A DNA stretch of 63,025 nucleotides, taken from assembly GCA_050123275.1 (NCBI GenBank), contig JASFHK010000009.1:1-63025 (forward strand). The letters are read 5' to 3'. Numbering within the stretch: position 1 is the first letter of the stretch; the number at the start of each line of letters is the position of its first letter. Of this stretch, positions 7,512 through 15,161 are shown piece by piece. A model generated the notes under the pieces. It did not search any database. It was given only the letters and a program-made list of their open reading frames with translations, and had not been told where the DNA came from. The translations under genes and the position numbers were made by a program. Source of the stretch: E44-bin88 sp050123275 (GTDB lineage Bacteria; Chloroflexota; Dehalococcoidia; Dehalococcoidales; BS750m-G39).

Positions 7512-8189
7512 CTAAAACCAGTTGAGCGTGTTGGTCAGGGTGAGTATGCCCACCACGATGAGCAGCACGCCGCTGAAAATATAGCTCCAGGTGGAGTAAC
7601 GGTGCAGTTTTCTCAACAGCGGGCGGAAGAAATCGAAGGCCACGCCGATAACCAGGAAAGGGATGCCCAGCCCCAAAGAATAGGCCGCCAGCAGGTAGGC
7701 GCCACGCCATACCGTTTCCGAGCTCCAGGCCAGTGTTAAGATGCCGCCGAGCACGGGGCCGACGCAGGGCGTCCAGGCCAGCGAGAAAATGGCGCCGATA
7801 ATCAGGGAGCGCAGGTAGCTGCTGGTGGCGCTCAGGTTAGGCGCTAGCCTCTTTTCGTAGTTGAGCCAGGGGAACTTTAGCGACAGGAGCAAAAAGAGGC
7901 CGAAGGCGATGAGCAGGGCGCCGCCTATCTTGAGCACGATATCGTGGGCGCCGATGGAAAAGCCGGCCAGGCCCGCCGCCGCCCCCAGGGCGACGAAGAC
8001 GATGCTGAAGCCGAGGACGAAAAAGAGCGAGTGGAAGAGTATGGTAAAACGGCCGCGCCGGCTGTCCGCCTGCAGGATTTCGGTGCCGCAGACGTTAGCC
8101 AGGTAGACCGGCACTAAGGGCAGCACGCAGGGGGAAAAGAAAGAGAGAACGCCGGCGCCGAAGGCGACCCATATCGAAACATCGTCCAT
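7512..8189 (-). CDS. ccdA: CcdA-type thiol-disulfide transporter
   Basis: A 225-residue membrane protein with six predicted helices. The first hydrophobic segment holds FFSPCVLPLVP with the redox Cys. The partner Cys lies in SLAWTPCVGPVLGG around residue 140. This matches CcdA, which passes electrons from cytoplasmic thioredoxin to extracytoplasmic thioredoxin-like proteins. It precedes the TlpA-like gene in the same direction. No cytochrome c assembly genes are nearby, so the pair may serve general extracellular thiol maintenance. Confidence 0.9.
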   Translation of the reverse strand: MDDVSIWVAFGAGVLSFFSPCVLPLVPVYLANVCGTEILQADSRRGRFTILFHSLFFVLGFSIVFVALGAAAGLAGFSIGAHDIVLKIGGALLIAFGLFLLLSLKFPWLNYEKRLAPNLSATSSYLRSLIIGAIFSLAWTPCVGPVLGGILTLAWSSETVWRGAYLLAAYSLGLGIPFLVIGVAFDFFRPLLRKLHRYSTWSYIFSGVLLIVVGILTLTNTLNWF

Positions 8190-8307
8190 ATAATAAAAAA
8201 ACCTTTCTCTCTATCTTTTCAAGAAGGTGTTGACCCTAATGCTAACCAATTTAGCCCGAAATAGCAAGCTGGTCAGGGCATCCTTTAAAAGCTATAATGA
8301 TTATTAG

Positions 8308-9444
8308 ATGAGGCCGTTAAGCTACACCCAGATTTCGCTCTACCGGAGCTGCCCGCTCAGCTACAAGCTGCAGTACATCGACGGGCTGGAAACCAAGGAC
8401 AGGGGCTATTTCAGCTTCGGCACCACCATGCACGACAGCGCCGAGTACTTCTATAAGGTCAAGGTGCCGCCGCCGCCCTCGCGGGAAGAGCTGCTCGCTT
8501 TCTACGAGCGGCACTGGCTCTCCCGGGGCTACGAGTCACCCGAGGAAGAGGCGGAATACAAGGCCTACGGGCGTGAGTTGCTCGACAAGTTCTGGGAGGT
8601 TCACCAGGCCGACTTCCGTATGCCCATCGCCATTGAGCACAAGTTCAACATCGACATCAACAGCGTCAAGCTGACGGGCCGCATTGACCGGGTGGACAAG
8701 CTCGACAGCGGCGGGCTGTCTATCATCGACTACAAGACCAATAAGGAGCTTTTCACCCGGGAGTACATCGAGAACGACCTCCAGCTGACCCTGTATCAAC
8801 TGGCCGTGGAGCAGTCCTGGTTTCTACCCGTGGAGAAGCTGACCCTCTACCACTTCCGTTCCAACACCCCGGTGAGCTGTGCGCCGCGCCCGCCGCAGCG
8901 CATCGAAGAGGCCAAACAGATAGTGCTCGAGGTCGCCGAGGGCATCCAGGCGGGCAACTTTCCCGCCACCGAAAACTCGCATTGCCCCTGCGACTTCCCC
9001 GAATACTGCCCTTACTACAAGCACCAGTTCGCCACGGAAAAGGGGGAGAGCGACCTCATCGGCGAGACGGCGGTGCCGCAGTCGGTGGAGCGCTACGTCG
9101 CCCTGCAGAACGAAATCAAGGGGCTGCAGCTGGAGCTGGACGAGTTGAAGGCGACCATCGCCGCCTATTGCCGGGAAAAGGGCCTCAACCGCGTTTACGG
9201 CCAGGAGCACGCCCTGACCTACAAGATGGTGGAGCGGGGCGGCTATAACGAGGACGAGGTTAAGGCATTACTGGAGCCGGCGGGGCTCTGGCCGCGCGTG
9301 CTCGGCTTCGACCAGTACAAGCTCAAGGAGCTTATCAAGGACGAAGCGGTGGCGCGGGAGCTGCGGCAAAAGCTCGCCGGGCTGAAGCAGGTGGTTTCGG
9401 CCAGCCCCCAGCTCTGGGTAAGGCGGCTGGTTTCCGAAGAATAG
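8308..9444 (+). CDS. PD-(D/E)XK nuclease-family protein (RecB/Cas4-like)
   Basis: A 378-residue protein. It has an N-terminal SYTQISLYRSCPLSYKL segment with the first Cys, then GRIDRVDK and IIDYKTNK (catalytic D and DxK), then a Cys cluster CPCDFPEYCPYY near residue 229. The four cysteines fit the iron-sulfur staple of AddB/Cas4-like exonucleases. The C-terminus adds a coiled coil (about 265-290) and a basic tail. Without a helicase partner or cas genes nearby it is best called a stand-alone RecB-family exonuclease. Confidence 0.85.
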   Translation: MRPLSYTQISLYRSCPLSYKLQYIDGLETKDRGYFSFGTTMHDSAEYFYKVKVPPPPSREELLAFYERHWLSRGYESPEEEAEYKAYGRELLDKFWEVHQADFRMPIAIEHKFNIDINSVKLTGRIDRVDKLDSGGLSIIDYKTNKELFTREYIENDLQLTLYQLAVEQSWFLPVEKLTLYHFRSNTPVSCAPRPPQRIEEAKQIVLEVAEGIQAGNFPATENSHCPCDFPEYCPYYKHQFATEKGESDLIGETAVPQSVERYVALQNEIKGLQLELDELKATIAAYCREKGLNRVYGQEHALTYKMVERGGYNEDEVKALLEPAGLWPRVLGFDQYKLKELIKDEAVARELRQKLAGLKQVVSASPQLWVRRLVSEE

Positions 9445-9459
9445 CACGGGGGGTAAGCC

Positions 9460-9789
9460 ATGATTAGCTACGACGATTTCCTCAAAGTGGAGATGAGGGT
9501 GGGCAAGGTTTTGAAGGTGGAGGACTTCCCAAAGGCGCGCAACCCTTCCTACAAGTTCGAGGTGGACTTCGGCAAGGAAGTCGGCGTCAAGCGCTCCGCC
9601 GCCCAGCTCACCAACTACAGCAAAGAGGAGCTTACCGGCCAGCAGGTCATCGCCGTGGTCAACTTCCCTCCCAAAAATATCGCCGGCTTTATCTCCGAGG
9701 TGCTCATACTGGGGGTGGACATGAAGGGTGGGGTGGTTTCCCGGCTGCGGCCCCACGACGAAGCCATTATCGGCGCCCGAGTTTACTGA
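9460..9789 (+). CDS. CsaA-like tRNA-binding domain protein
   Basis: A 109-residue OB-fold protein (VEMRVGKVLKVEDFPKARN, then GRxVRP-like GFISEVLILG) like CsaA and the C-terminal EMAPII-type domain of methionyl-tRNA synthetase. CsaA proteins bind tRNA or act as export chaperones. The metG gene in this window (50972) lacks the C-terminal tRNA-binding domain. This free-standing domain might supply that role, which is an inference only. It starts 15 bases after the nuclease gene with GGGGG as weak ribosome site. Confidence 0.85.
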   Translation: MISYDDFLKVEMRVGKVLKVEDFPKARNPSYKFEVDFGKEVGVKRSAAQLTNYSKEELTGQQVIAVVNFPPKNIAGFISEVLILGVDMKGGVVSRLRPHDEAIIGARVY

Positions 9790-9796
9790 AAAACGG

Positions 9797-9825
9797 TTGC
9801 TTTTCGGCATAACTTTCGCTATCCT
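9797..9825 (+). promoter_or_regulatory. Promoter of the cobalamin-riboswitch transcript
   Basis: TTGCTT (9797-9802) and TATCCT (9820-9825) are spaced by 17 bases and sit about 15 bases before the riboswitch. Confidence 0.5.
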
Positions 9826-9839
9826 ATAAACAATTGAAT

Positions 9840-10014
9840 AGATGACCGGGGACGTCCGGGCTTTTTGAGCCTGGTTAAAACGGAGCGCAAGTCGGTGCGA
9901 TTCCGACGCAGTCCCGCCTGCTGTGACCGGTAGAGACTACCGGAAGCCAGAACGCCGAACCCCGGCATCCTCGAACCTCCGCGGAGAAAGGGGGTGGGAT
10001 GGTGCTCAGATTTT
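9840..10014 (+). promoter_or_regulatory. Cobalamin (B12) riboswitch
   Basis: The conserved core of the cobalamin aptamer is readable in order: GGTTAAAACGG, then GTCGGTGCGATTCCGAC as the P4-P5 arm, CCCGCC, CTGTGACCGG, and the B12-box-like AAGCCAGAACGCC at about 9944. It is followed by a strong intrinsic terminator at 10022, so ligand binding probably controls transcription of the binding-protein gene at 10100. The ligand should be adenosyl- or aquocobalamin, or another corrinoid. Confidence 0.9.
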
Positions 10015-10021
10015 ACTGAGG

Positions 10022-10058
10022 AATCCCCCTCGACTTTAAGGAGAGGGGGATTATTTTT
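10022..10058 (+). terminator. Riboswitch expression-platform terminator
   Basis: Arms AATCCCCCTC (10022-10031) and GAGGGGGATT (10043-10052) form a perfect 10-bp stem, followed by ATTTTT. It lies between the aptamer and the ribosome-binding site GGAGG of the next gene. Confidence 0.85.
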
Positions 10059-10099
10059 GCCCGATAATGACCTAAATTTCTATTGGAGGTAACTATTCC

Positions 10100-11011
10100 A
10101 TGCGACTTAAGCTAGTGGTGTTTCTGGCGGTTCTTTTGACTCTGGTGGCCGGCGCTGCCGTCGGCTGCAACGCCGGTTTCGAGACGGGGCCCTATACCGA
10201 CGACATGGGGCGGAACGTGGTTATCGAAGATGTGCCCCAGCGCATCGTCTGTTTCGGGCCGAGCATAACCGAAATTGCCTTCGCCCTGGGGTTGGGGGAG
10301 AGGGTGGTGGGCGTGGATGACTACAGCGACTACCCCGCCGAAGCCGTCGACCTGCCCAAGGTGGGCAACGCCTTCGCGCCCTCTATGGAAAGCCTGGTGG
10401 CGCTGGAGCCCGATCTGGTTTTGACGTTAGAGCATGAGCAGTTCAACAGCGAGATGGAAGCCATGGGCCTGACCTACCTGGTTATTGACCCCGCGGATAT
10501 CGACGGCATTCTGGCCGACATCGAGCTGATAGGGCGGGCCACCGATACCGCCGCTGCCGCCGAAGCGCTGGCGGAGGACATGGAGACCAGAATGCGCGAC
10601 ATCGAGGCGGGAGTAATCAATGCCATACCGGTTAGCGTCTTCTTCATCGTCGACGCCACCGACCCCATGCTGCCCTGGACGGCGGGCCCGGGCTCGTTTA
10701 TCGACACCCTGATTAGCATGGCCGGCGGCATCAACATCGCTCATGAGGCGCCTTCCCAGTGGCCGCAGTTCAGCCTGGAGGAAATCGTCAACGCCGACCC
10801 CGACGTCATTATCGTCCAGACGATGTTGGGAGGGATTCCCACCATTGAGGTATCGGCGCTGGAAGAGCACGCCATCTGGGGTGGTTTAAGCGCCGTTGAA
10901 AACGGCAAGGTCTACCTGGTTGACGGCGACCTGGTGAGCCGCTCCGGACCCCGCATCGTGGACGGGCTGGAAGAGCTGGCCCGAGCGTTGCACCCCGATT
11001 TGTTCGACTAA
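10100..11011 (+). CDS. BtuF-like ABC-transporter substrate-binding lipoprotein (corrinoid)
   Basis: A 303-residue binding protein with lipobox Cys at 23 (AVGC) and the two-lobed metal-chelate fold. It begins DDMGRNVVIEDVPQRIVCFGPSITEIAFALG, continues with VVGVDDYSDYPAE, and ends with ARALHPDLF, all typical of FecB/BtuF proteins. The upstream cobalamin riboswitch indicates a corrinoid ligand. No permease (BtuC) or ATPase (BtuD) gene is adjacent, so it must use a transporter encoded elsewhere. GGAGGT lies 9 bases before the ATG. Confidence 0.9.
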   Translation: MRLKLVVFLAVLLTLVAGAAVGCNAGFETGPYTDDMGRNVVIEDVPQRIVCFGPSITEIAFALGLGERVVGVDDYSDYPAEAVDLPKVGNAFAPSMESLVALEPDLVLTLEHEQFNSEMEAMGLTYLVIDPADIDGILADIELIGRATDTAAAAEALAEDMETRMRDIEAGVINAIPVSVFFIVDATDPMLPWTAGPGSFIDTLISMAGGINIAHEAPSQWPQFSLEEIVNADPDVIIVQTMLGGIPTIEVSALEEHAIWGGLSAVENGKVYLVDGDLVSRSGPRIVDGLEELARALHPDLFD

Positions 11012-11059
11012 AATTAGAGACAAGAGTGCGGGCGTCTGTTGCCCCTTGACGTAAGGGCT

Positions 11060-11084
11060 TATAATATAGGGTAACCGTATTATA
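11060..11084. promoter_or_regulatory. AT-rich inverted repeat upstream of the collagen-like gene
   Basis: TATAATA (11060-11066) and TATTATA (11078-11084) are exact inverse copies around 11 bases. The left arm contains a TATAAT -10-like box. This may be a promoter overlapping an operator, about 125 bases before the next gene. Confidence 0.3.
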
Positions 11085-11207
11085 TATTCACAGAGAGTTG
11101 ATAAAGGGCGGGCCGGACAGGGTAAGCACGGATTGTTTTTTAAAGCGGCGGCGGGCTGTCGCCGACTGAAAAAATAAAAGTCTGTAGGAACCTCAAAGGA
11201 GGGCGAG

Positions 11208-11933
11208 ATGAGAACGGCAGCCAAGATACTCGCTGTGTTGGCCATCGTGGCGTTGCTTCTGGTGCCTATGGCGGCCTGTGACGATGCCACCAAGGGGGAG
11301 AAGGGCGATACGGGGGCGACGGGCGCACAGGGGTCGGCGGGGCCTCAAGGGTCGGTAGGGCCGCGGGGGCCGGTAGGCCCGGCGGGTCCGCAGGGGCCGC
11401 AGGGCGAACAGGGCGAACAGGGCGAACAGGGTCCACAGGGCGAACGGGGGCCGGTGGGGTCGAGAGGCCCGATGGGGCTGACGGGTCCGCAGGGGCCTTC
11501 GGGAACGGCGGGGCCCGACCTGACCCTGACCGGTGACCTTCAGGTGGACGGCAGCACCACCCTGGGTGACGATTGCGCCGATACGCTGGACGTTACCGCC
11601 GACGCCACTTTCAACTGCGACCTGACCATGAACGATTCCCTTATCTTCGAGGCGCCGATTACCTTTACCGCCAATGACGTCAGCCCCGATGTTTCCGGCG
11701 GCAATGTCTTCGATACGGCTAACACCAGCGTCACCATCACCACTTTCGACGGTGGCACGGCGGGACAGGTGATTTATATCATCTTCCACGACGCGGCCAC
11801 CACCATCGACGAGTCCGGTAACATACTGCTTTCCGCAGCCTTTACCTCGACCTTGAACGACACGATATCGTTCGTTTTCGACGGAAGTAACTGGTACGAG
11901 CTTTCCCGCTCCGCCAACTCGGAACCGGTATAA
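11208..11933 (+). CDS. Collagen-like repeat lipoprotein
   Basis: A 241-residue protein with signal peptide and lipobox Cys at 24 (MAAC). Next come about 24 uninterrupted Gly-X-Y triplets (residues about 30-103; GPQ, GEQ and GPV common), then a C-terminal Thr/Asp-rich beta domain of about 140 residues. Collagen-like bacterial proteins form trimeric stalks on the surface, and the C-terminal domain often nucleates the trimer. No proline hydroxylation is expected. GGAGGGC precedes the ATG and a terminator follows. Role unknown; adhesion or surface structure is likely. Confidence 0.88.
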   Translation: MRTAAKILAVLAIVALLLVPMAACDDATKGEKGDTGATGAQGSAGPQGSVGPRGPVGPAGPQGPQGEQGEQGEQGPQGERGPVGSRGPMGLTGPQGPSGTAGPDLTLTGDLQVDGSTTLGDDCADTLDVTADATFNCDLTMNDSLIFEAPITFTANDVSPDVSGGNVFDTANTSVTITTFDGGTAGQVIYIIFHDAATTIDESGNILLSAAFTSTLNDTISFVFDGSNWYELSRSANSEPV

Positions 11934-11961
11934 TCCAGAGATAGCGGGATTTAGGCGAAGT

Positions 11962-11998
11962 GAGCTACCCCAACCCCTGGGCCGGGGTAGCTCTTTTT
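11962..11998 (+). terminator. Intrinsic terminator
   Basis: GAGCTACCCC (11962-11971) pairs with GGGGTAGCTC (11984-11993), followed by TTTTT. It lies after the collagen-like gene and next to the stop of the convergent permease gene. Confidence 0.85.
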
Positions 11999-12002
11999 GT
12001 GT

Positions 12003-12827
12003 CTAAAGCGGCCAGCCCAGCCATTCGAAAAGCCCCAACATCTTCAGTCCCATGTAGAACATGATGGCGATGAAGATGTATTTCAGCCACTTGGCGGGCA
12101 GCTTGTGGGCGGTTATGGCGCCGAGCTGGGCCATGCCCACGCTGCTCAACGCCAGCAGCCCCCAGGACGGCAAGTTGATATAGCCTATGGAGTAGTCGGG
12201 CAGGCCGCTGACGCCAAGGCCACTGATAAGATAGCCGATGACGCCGCCGACGGCGGTAAAGAGCATTATGCCCAGTGAGGTGCCCACGGCTTTATGCATG
12301 GGGAAGCGGAGCGCCAGCACCAGCACCGGAACCATCAAGACGCCGCCGCCGATGCCGATGATGCCGGTTACGATGCCGATGGGGACAGCCCAGGCCACCC
12401 ACAGCCACGGGTTTTCTCTGGGCCCGAGGTGCGCCTCCGGCAGGGGGGCGGTGAGCATTCGGACGCCGCTGGCCAGAATCATGGCGCCGAAGGCGATTTT
12501 TAACGCCGCTCCGGGGAGGTGGGAGGCCAGCGTGGCCCCGCCGAAGGCGAAGGCCATGCCGCTGCCGCCCATGATGAAGGCGGCTTTCCAGTTCACAGCC
12601 CCCTTGAGGCTGTGCCGCCAGGCGCCGCTGGCGGCGGTGGGCAGGACCACCAGCAAGTTGGTGCCGAAGGCGAGCTTAATGGCCAGGTCGGTGGGCAGGC
12701 CCATGTTGGTGAACAGCATGTATTGAACCGGCGTCATGATAAAGCAGCCGCCGAGGCCGAGTAGGCCCCCGGCGAAGCCGACGCCGAGGCCGGTTGCCAG
12801 CAGGATAAAGATATGAGATATGGGCAC
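12003..12827 (-). CDS. TauE/SafE-family membrane transporter
   Basis: A 274-residue protein with about eight hydrophobic helices in two halves. GGLLGLGGCFIMTPV near the N-terminus and GIIGIGGGVLMVPVL near the middle are the paired glycine-rich motifs of the TauE/SafE (DUF81) family. These move sulfite, sulfonates or related anions. The neighbours give no substrate clue. Confidence 0.88.
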   Translation of the reverse strand: MPISHIFILLATGLGVGFAGGLLGLGGCFIMTPVQYMLFTNMGLPTDLAIKLAFGTNLLVVLPTAASGAWRHSLKGAVNWKAAFIMGGSGMAFAFGGATLASHLPGAALKIAFGAMILASGVRMLTAPLPEAHLGPRENPWLWVAWAVPIGIVTGIIGIGGGVLMVPVLVLALRFPMHKAVGTSLGIMLFTAVGGVIGYLISGLGVSGLPDYSIGYINLPSWGLLALSSVGMAQLGAITAHKLPAKWLKYIFIAIMFYMGLKMLGLFEWLGWPL

Positions 12828-12870
12828 GGCTAATCGCCCCTATTGTATCACGTCGGGGGGATAGCGCCAA

Positions 12871-12898
12871 TTGTGTATGGCGCGGCTTGTGGTATAAT
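12871..12898 (+). promoter_or_regulatory. Promoter of tRNA-Ala
   Basis: TTGTGT (12871-12876) and TATAAT (12893-12898) are spaced by 16 bases; the tRNA starts 12 bases after the -10 box. Confidence 0.6.
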
Positions 12899-12910
12899 AC
12901 CGCTGTTAGT

Positions 12911-12983
12911 GGGGCTGTAGCTCAGCCGGGAGAGCGCCTCCTTTGCAAGGAGGAAGTCAGGGGTTCGAGTCCCCTCAGCTCCA
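12911..12983 (+). tRNA. tRNA-Ala (anticodon TGC), without encoded CCA
   Basis: A complete cloverleaf. GGGGCTG pairs with CAGCTCC, with anticodon loop TTTGCAA (anticodon 12944-12946), T loop GTTCGAGTC and discriminator A at 12983. The next bases are TTT, so CCA is not encoded, unlike tRNA-Ile in this window. An 11-base copy of its 3' end followed by CCA is found at 14829-14842. This suggests that an insertion replaced the original end. It is not linked to rRNA genes. Confidence 0.96.
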
Positions 12984-13007
12984 TTTAGCTTCAAAAAACC
13001 GACCTAA

Positions 13008-13025
13008 GGTATCAATAGGTGGTAC
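13008..13025 (+). repeat. Inverted repeat, left arm
   Basis: GGTATCAATAGGTGGTAC is the reverse complement, with one mismatch, of 14813-14830. The pair flanks the Lnt-like gene, and the right arm touches the displaced tRNA end. Confidence 0.7.
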
Positions 13026-13105
13026 CTTATTCATCATCAACACTTTGTAAATCCCTGTAATTCCATGTAAAATGAATCTATTGTTAAATCTAAGAACGAT
13101 AGAAG

Positions 13106-14644
13106 ATGATGACAAGCATTACACCAAGTGATTCGAGAGCTTTTCTGACACGCCTTCACGTTAGAAAGTGGTTAAGATATTTGGCTGTTATTGCCTCTGC
13201 CATACTGTTCTCAGCGGCATTTCCGCCTCATAATCTTGGCTGGGTAGCATGGTTCGCCCTAGTGCCGTTCTTTTTTGCCATTCATGGGACAAATAGGGGT
13301 CAAACGTACATATTATCCACAATCTGGTTTCTGTTATTTTCCGTCTTTTTTGTCGACTACTACTTCCTGGTCCGTAGCCCTATTTTTATCCTAATAATAG
13401 TAACTGGTTTAACTTTCCAGATTATCGTCGTGTCCGAACTGCAACTGCTTTCCTCGAAATATGGCCGCTGGGGATGGCTGTTATTCTCCGGTTTATGGGT
13501 AAGCATCTGGTTCCTGATTTCATTCCTGGTGGGGATGGTATATCCGCTCTCTCCTGATTTACCCTTCCCTTCATTTGCCAACACCCAGTGGTTATATCCA
13601 GTAACATTACAGATACTTCCCTTCGTAGGGCAATTCGGTCTGGCTTTGTTGGTAATACTGGTGAATAAGGGATTAGCTGAGATTGTGTTACGTAGAAGAA
13701 CCAGGCAGCTAATTTTACCATTGGCAGTAATTGGGATATTACTGTTACTCAATATTGGATGGGGCACGTACTATCTCTCAGCAGATAACCCTGTAAAAAC
13801 GGTGGGTGTAGCGATTTTACCTACTGGAGGCAATCCCGGATCGGATGGTGATGCCGCCACCATGACACGAGACTTTGTATCATATGCGGACAATAACCGT
13901 GTATTGCCGAATGGTTCCATTATCCCTGAAATTGGAATAATTGCCTGGGCCGAAATACCCGTCGGCGACATCAACGTTGAGGATAGTAAAAACCCAGTGA
14001 GCGATTTGTCCGGGGAATTACAGAAATATCTCGTTGCGGATTTCTACAAAACGCAGGCGGATGGAACGTACCTCAATGTCGCCGGTATCTTTGGCCCTGA
14101 AGGCATGCTTCTAGCCCAAAATGCCAAAAGGAAAATCCCCCCGATTGTTGAAGGCAGTACGGCTAGTGACAAAGACACACCCACCGATGTAGTCGCTACG
14201 CCCTGGGGGCGAATGTCCACTCTTATTTGTTACGATACATTTTTCCCGGATGTAGTGCGTAAAGCTGTTACTCAGGGTGTTGACTTTTTTGTTGTCCCCG
14301 CAAATCCTCCTAGTGAGAGCGTCCCCCGTTTCACCGCATTACACCTGTCTCAGACCATATTTCGTGCAGTAGAAAACCATACAGCGATTGTGCTTTCCTA
14401 TTCGAATGGGATATCCGCTCTTATCGACAGCAACGGCAGGCTTCTATTACATGAGTCATTAAACCCGGGAAAATATATGAAAAATAGTGTTGCCATGTCT
14501 GGGGCTTTACCTGTATGTTCCGGCGGGACTTTTTATTCCAGATGGGGAGACGCTTTTATCTGGGCTGTGTTGTTTACTAGTATTGCTTACGCAATAGGAG
14601 CTAAAATTTGGCAAATTAGGAAAGGCAGCCAAATTGGGCAATAA
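13106..14644 (+). CDS. Apolipoprotein N-acyltransferase (Lnt)-like protein
   Basis: This 512-residue protein has about six to seven N-terminal membrane helices, then a nitrilase-like domain (about 230-460) outside the membrane, then a final helix. The Lnt catalytic triad is present in spacing and context: E283 (AWAEIP), K341 (NAKRKIPPIVEG) and C375 (LICYDTFFP). E349 matches the conserved second Glu. The family adds a third acyl chain to lipoproteins. Start could be either of the two adjacent ATGs. Base composition differs from neighbours, and the gene lies in the tRNA-Ala insert, which suggests transfer. Confidence 0.85.
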   Translation: MMTSITPSDSRAFLTRLHVRKWLRYLAVIASAILFSAAFPPHNLGWVAWFALVPFFFAIHGTNRGQTYILSTIWFLLFSVFFVDYYFLVRSPIFILIIVTGLTFQIIVVSELQLLSSKYGRWGWLLFSGLWVSIWFLISFLVGMVYPLSPDLPFPSFANTQWLYPVTLQILPFVGQFGLALLVILVNKGLAEIVLRRRTRQLILPLAVIGILLLLNIGWGTYYLSADNPVKTVGVAILPTGGNPGSDGDAATMTRDFVSYADNNRVLPNGSIIPEIGIIAWAEIPVGDINVEDSKNPVSDLSGELQKYLVADFYKTQADGTYLNVAGIFGPEGMLLAQNAKRKIPPIVEGSTASDKDTPTDVVATPWGRMSTLICYDTFFPDVVRKAVTQGVDFFVVPANPPSESVPRFTALHLSQTIFRAVENHTAIVLSYSNGISALIDSNGRLLLHESLNPGKYMKNSVAMSGALPVCSGGTFYSRWGDAFIWAVLFTSIAYAIGAKIWQIRKGSQIGQ

Positions 14645-14812
14645 ATGGTGAGAGATACTATCTTAACGTCATCTGATTCAAAACTTCCAGTTACAATGAG
14701 AAACCGCTGGAAATTACATGCTTGACCATCCCAGAATATTATCGACCATATCGCCAAGACTTAGAAGCTTTTAAGTAGCAATCATAATACGAGGTCAAAG
14801 ACCACCTGAAAA

Positions 14813-14830
14813 GTACTACCTATTGATACC
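14813..14830 (-). repeat. Inverted repeat, right arm
   Basis: GTACTACCTATTGATACC pairs with the left arm at 13008-13025 (17 of 18). It ends within the duplicated tRNA-Ala 3' end. Confidence 0.7.
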
Positions 14831-14842
14831 TCAGCTCCACCA
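14829..14842 (+). pseudogene. Displaced 3' end of tRNA-Ala with encoded CCA
   Basis: CCTCAGCTCCACCA equals the last 11 bases of tRNA-Ala plus CCA. The simplest reading is that this is the original end of the gene, pushed 1.86 kb away by the insert. From here to 15161 no gene is visible apart from a 50-bp repeat and an untranslated leader. Confidence 0.6.
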
Positions 14843-14881
14843 CCCCGCCTACTCGTTCATTCACCCCTTTTCCCCAGCACC
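14832..14881 (+). repeat. 50-bp direct repeat, left copy
   Basis: It matches 19311-19360 at 46 of 50 positions and begins with CAGCTCCAC, the tRNA-Ala end. The two copies bound the ABC transporter and methyltransferase genes. Parts (CCACCCCGCCTACTCG) also resemble the dispersed hairpin repeat, so it may instead be an old member of that family. Confidence 0.65.
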
Positions 14882-15092
14882 CTTTTCATGCCTTCGCAAT
14901 TGCAAAGCCTGAATGTTGCAAATTGGCCAGCGTTGTGCTACAGTTTCTCGGATAAGTTTTTTAAATAGTTTCTAATAGAGAAACTTATATTGTTGTAGTA
15001 TTTCATCGGTCCCCGGTTTCGGGATTAATCTAGTGATTTCCCTTATTTTTATGAAGGAGGCAGTAACATGTGATGCGGAATAGTGGCTCCAA

Positions 15093-15123
15093 GGGTAATG
15101 AAGCAAATGCTTGAATACCCTGG
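15093..15123 (+). promoter_or_regulatory. Stem-loop in the leader of the ABC-transporter operon
   Basis: AGGGTA and TACCCT pair around an inner AAGC/GCTT stem, about 40 bases before the first gene. Just upstream, an AAGGAGG at 15054-15060 precedes only an ATG-TGA. No known riboswitch class was recognised. Confidence 0.35.
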
Positions 15124-15161
15124 ATAAAGAAGTAAATCTACAATTCTAGGAGTAAAAATCA

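Larger units (their letters stand above)
12973..14839 (+). mobile_element. Putative tRNA-Ala-integrated island
   Basis: The 3' end of tRNA-Ala, CCTCAGCTCCA, occurs at 12973-12983 and again at 14829-14839, as expected for attL and attR of an element integrated in a tRNA. The enclosed 1.85 kb is clearly more AT-rich than its surroundings and holds one gene, Lnt-like. There is no integrase, so it would be a remnant or a passively mobilised piece. An 18-bp inverted repeat lies near both ends. The 11-bp direct repeat is short, so chance cannot be fully excluded. Confidence 0.6.

Noticed and set aside
8308..9444. Cas4
   Set aside because: The nuclease has the Cys and PD-(D/E)XK pattern, but it is longer than Cas4, has an added coiled coil and lies far from any CRISPR feature.
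12984..14828. Insertion sequence
   Set aside because: Despite terminal inverted repeats there is no transposase; the only gene is Lnt-like and there is no clear target-site duplication other than the tRNA end.
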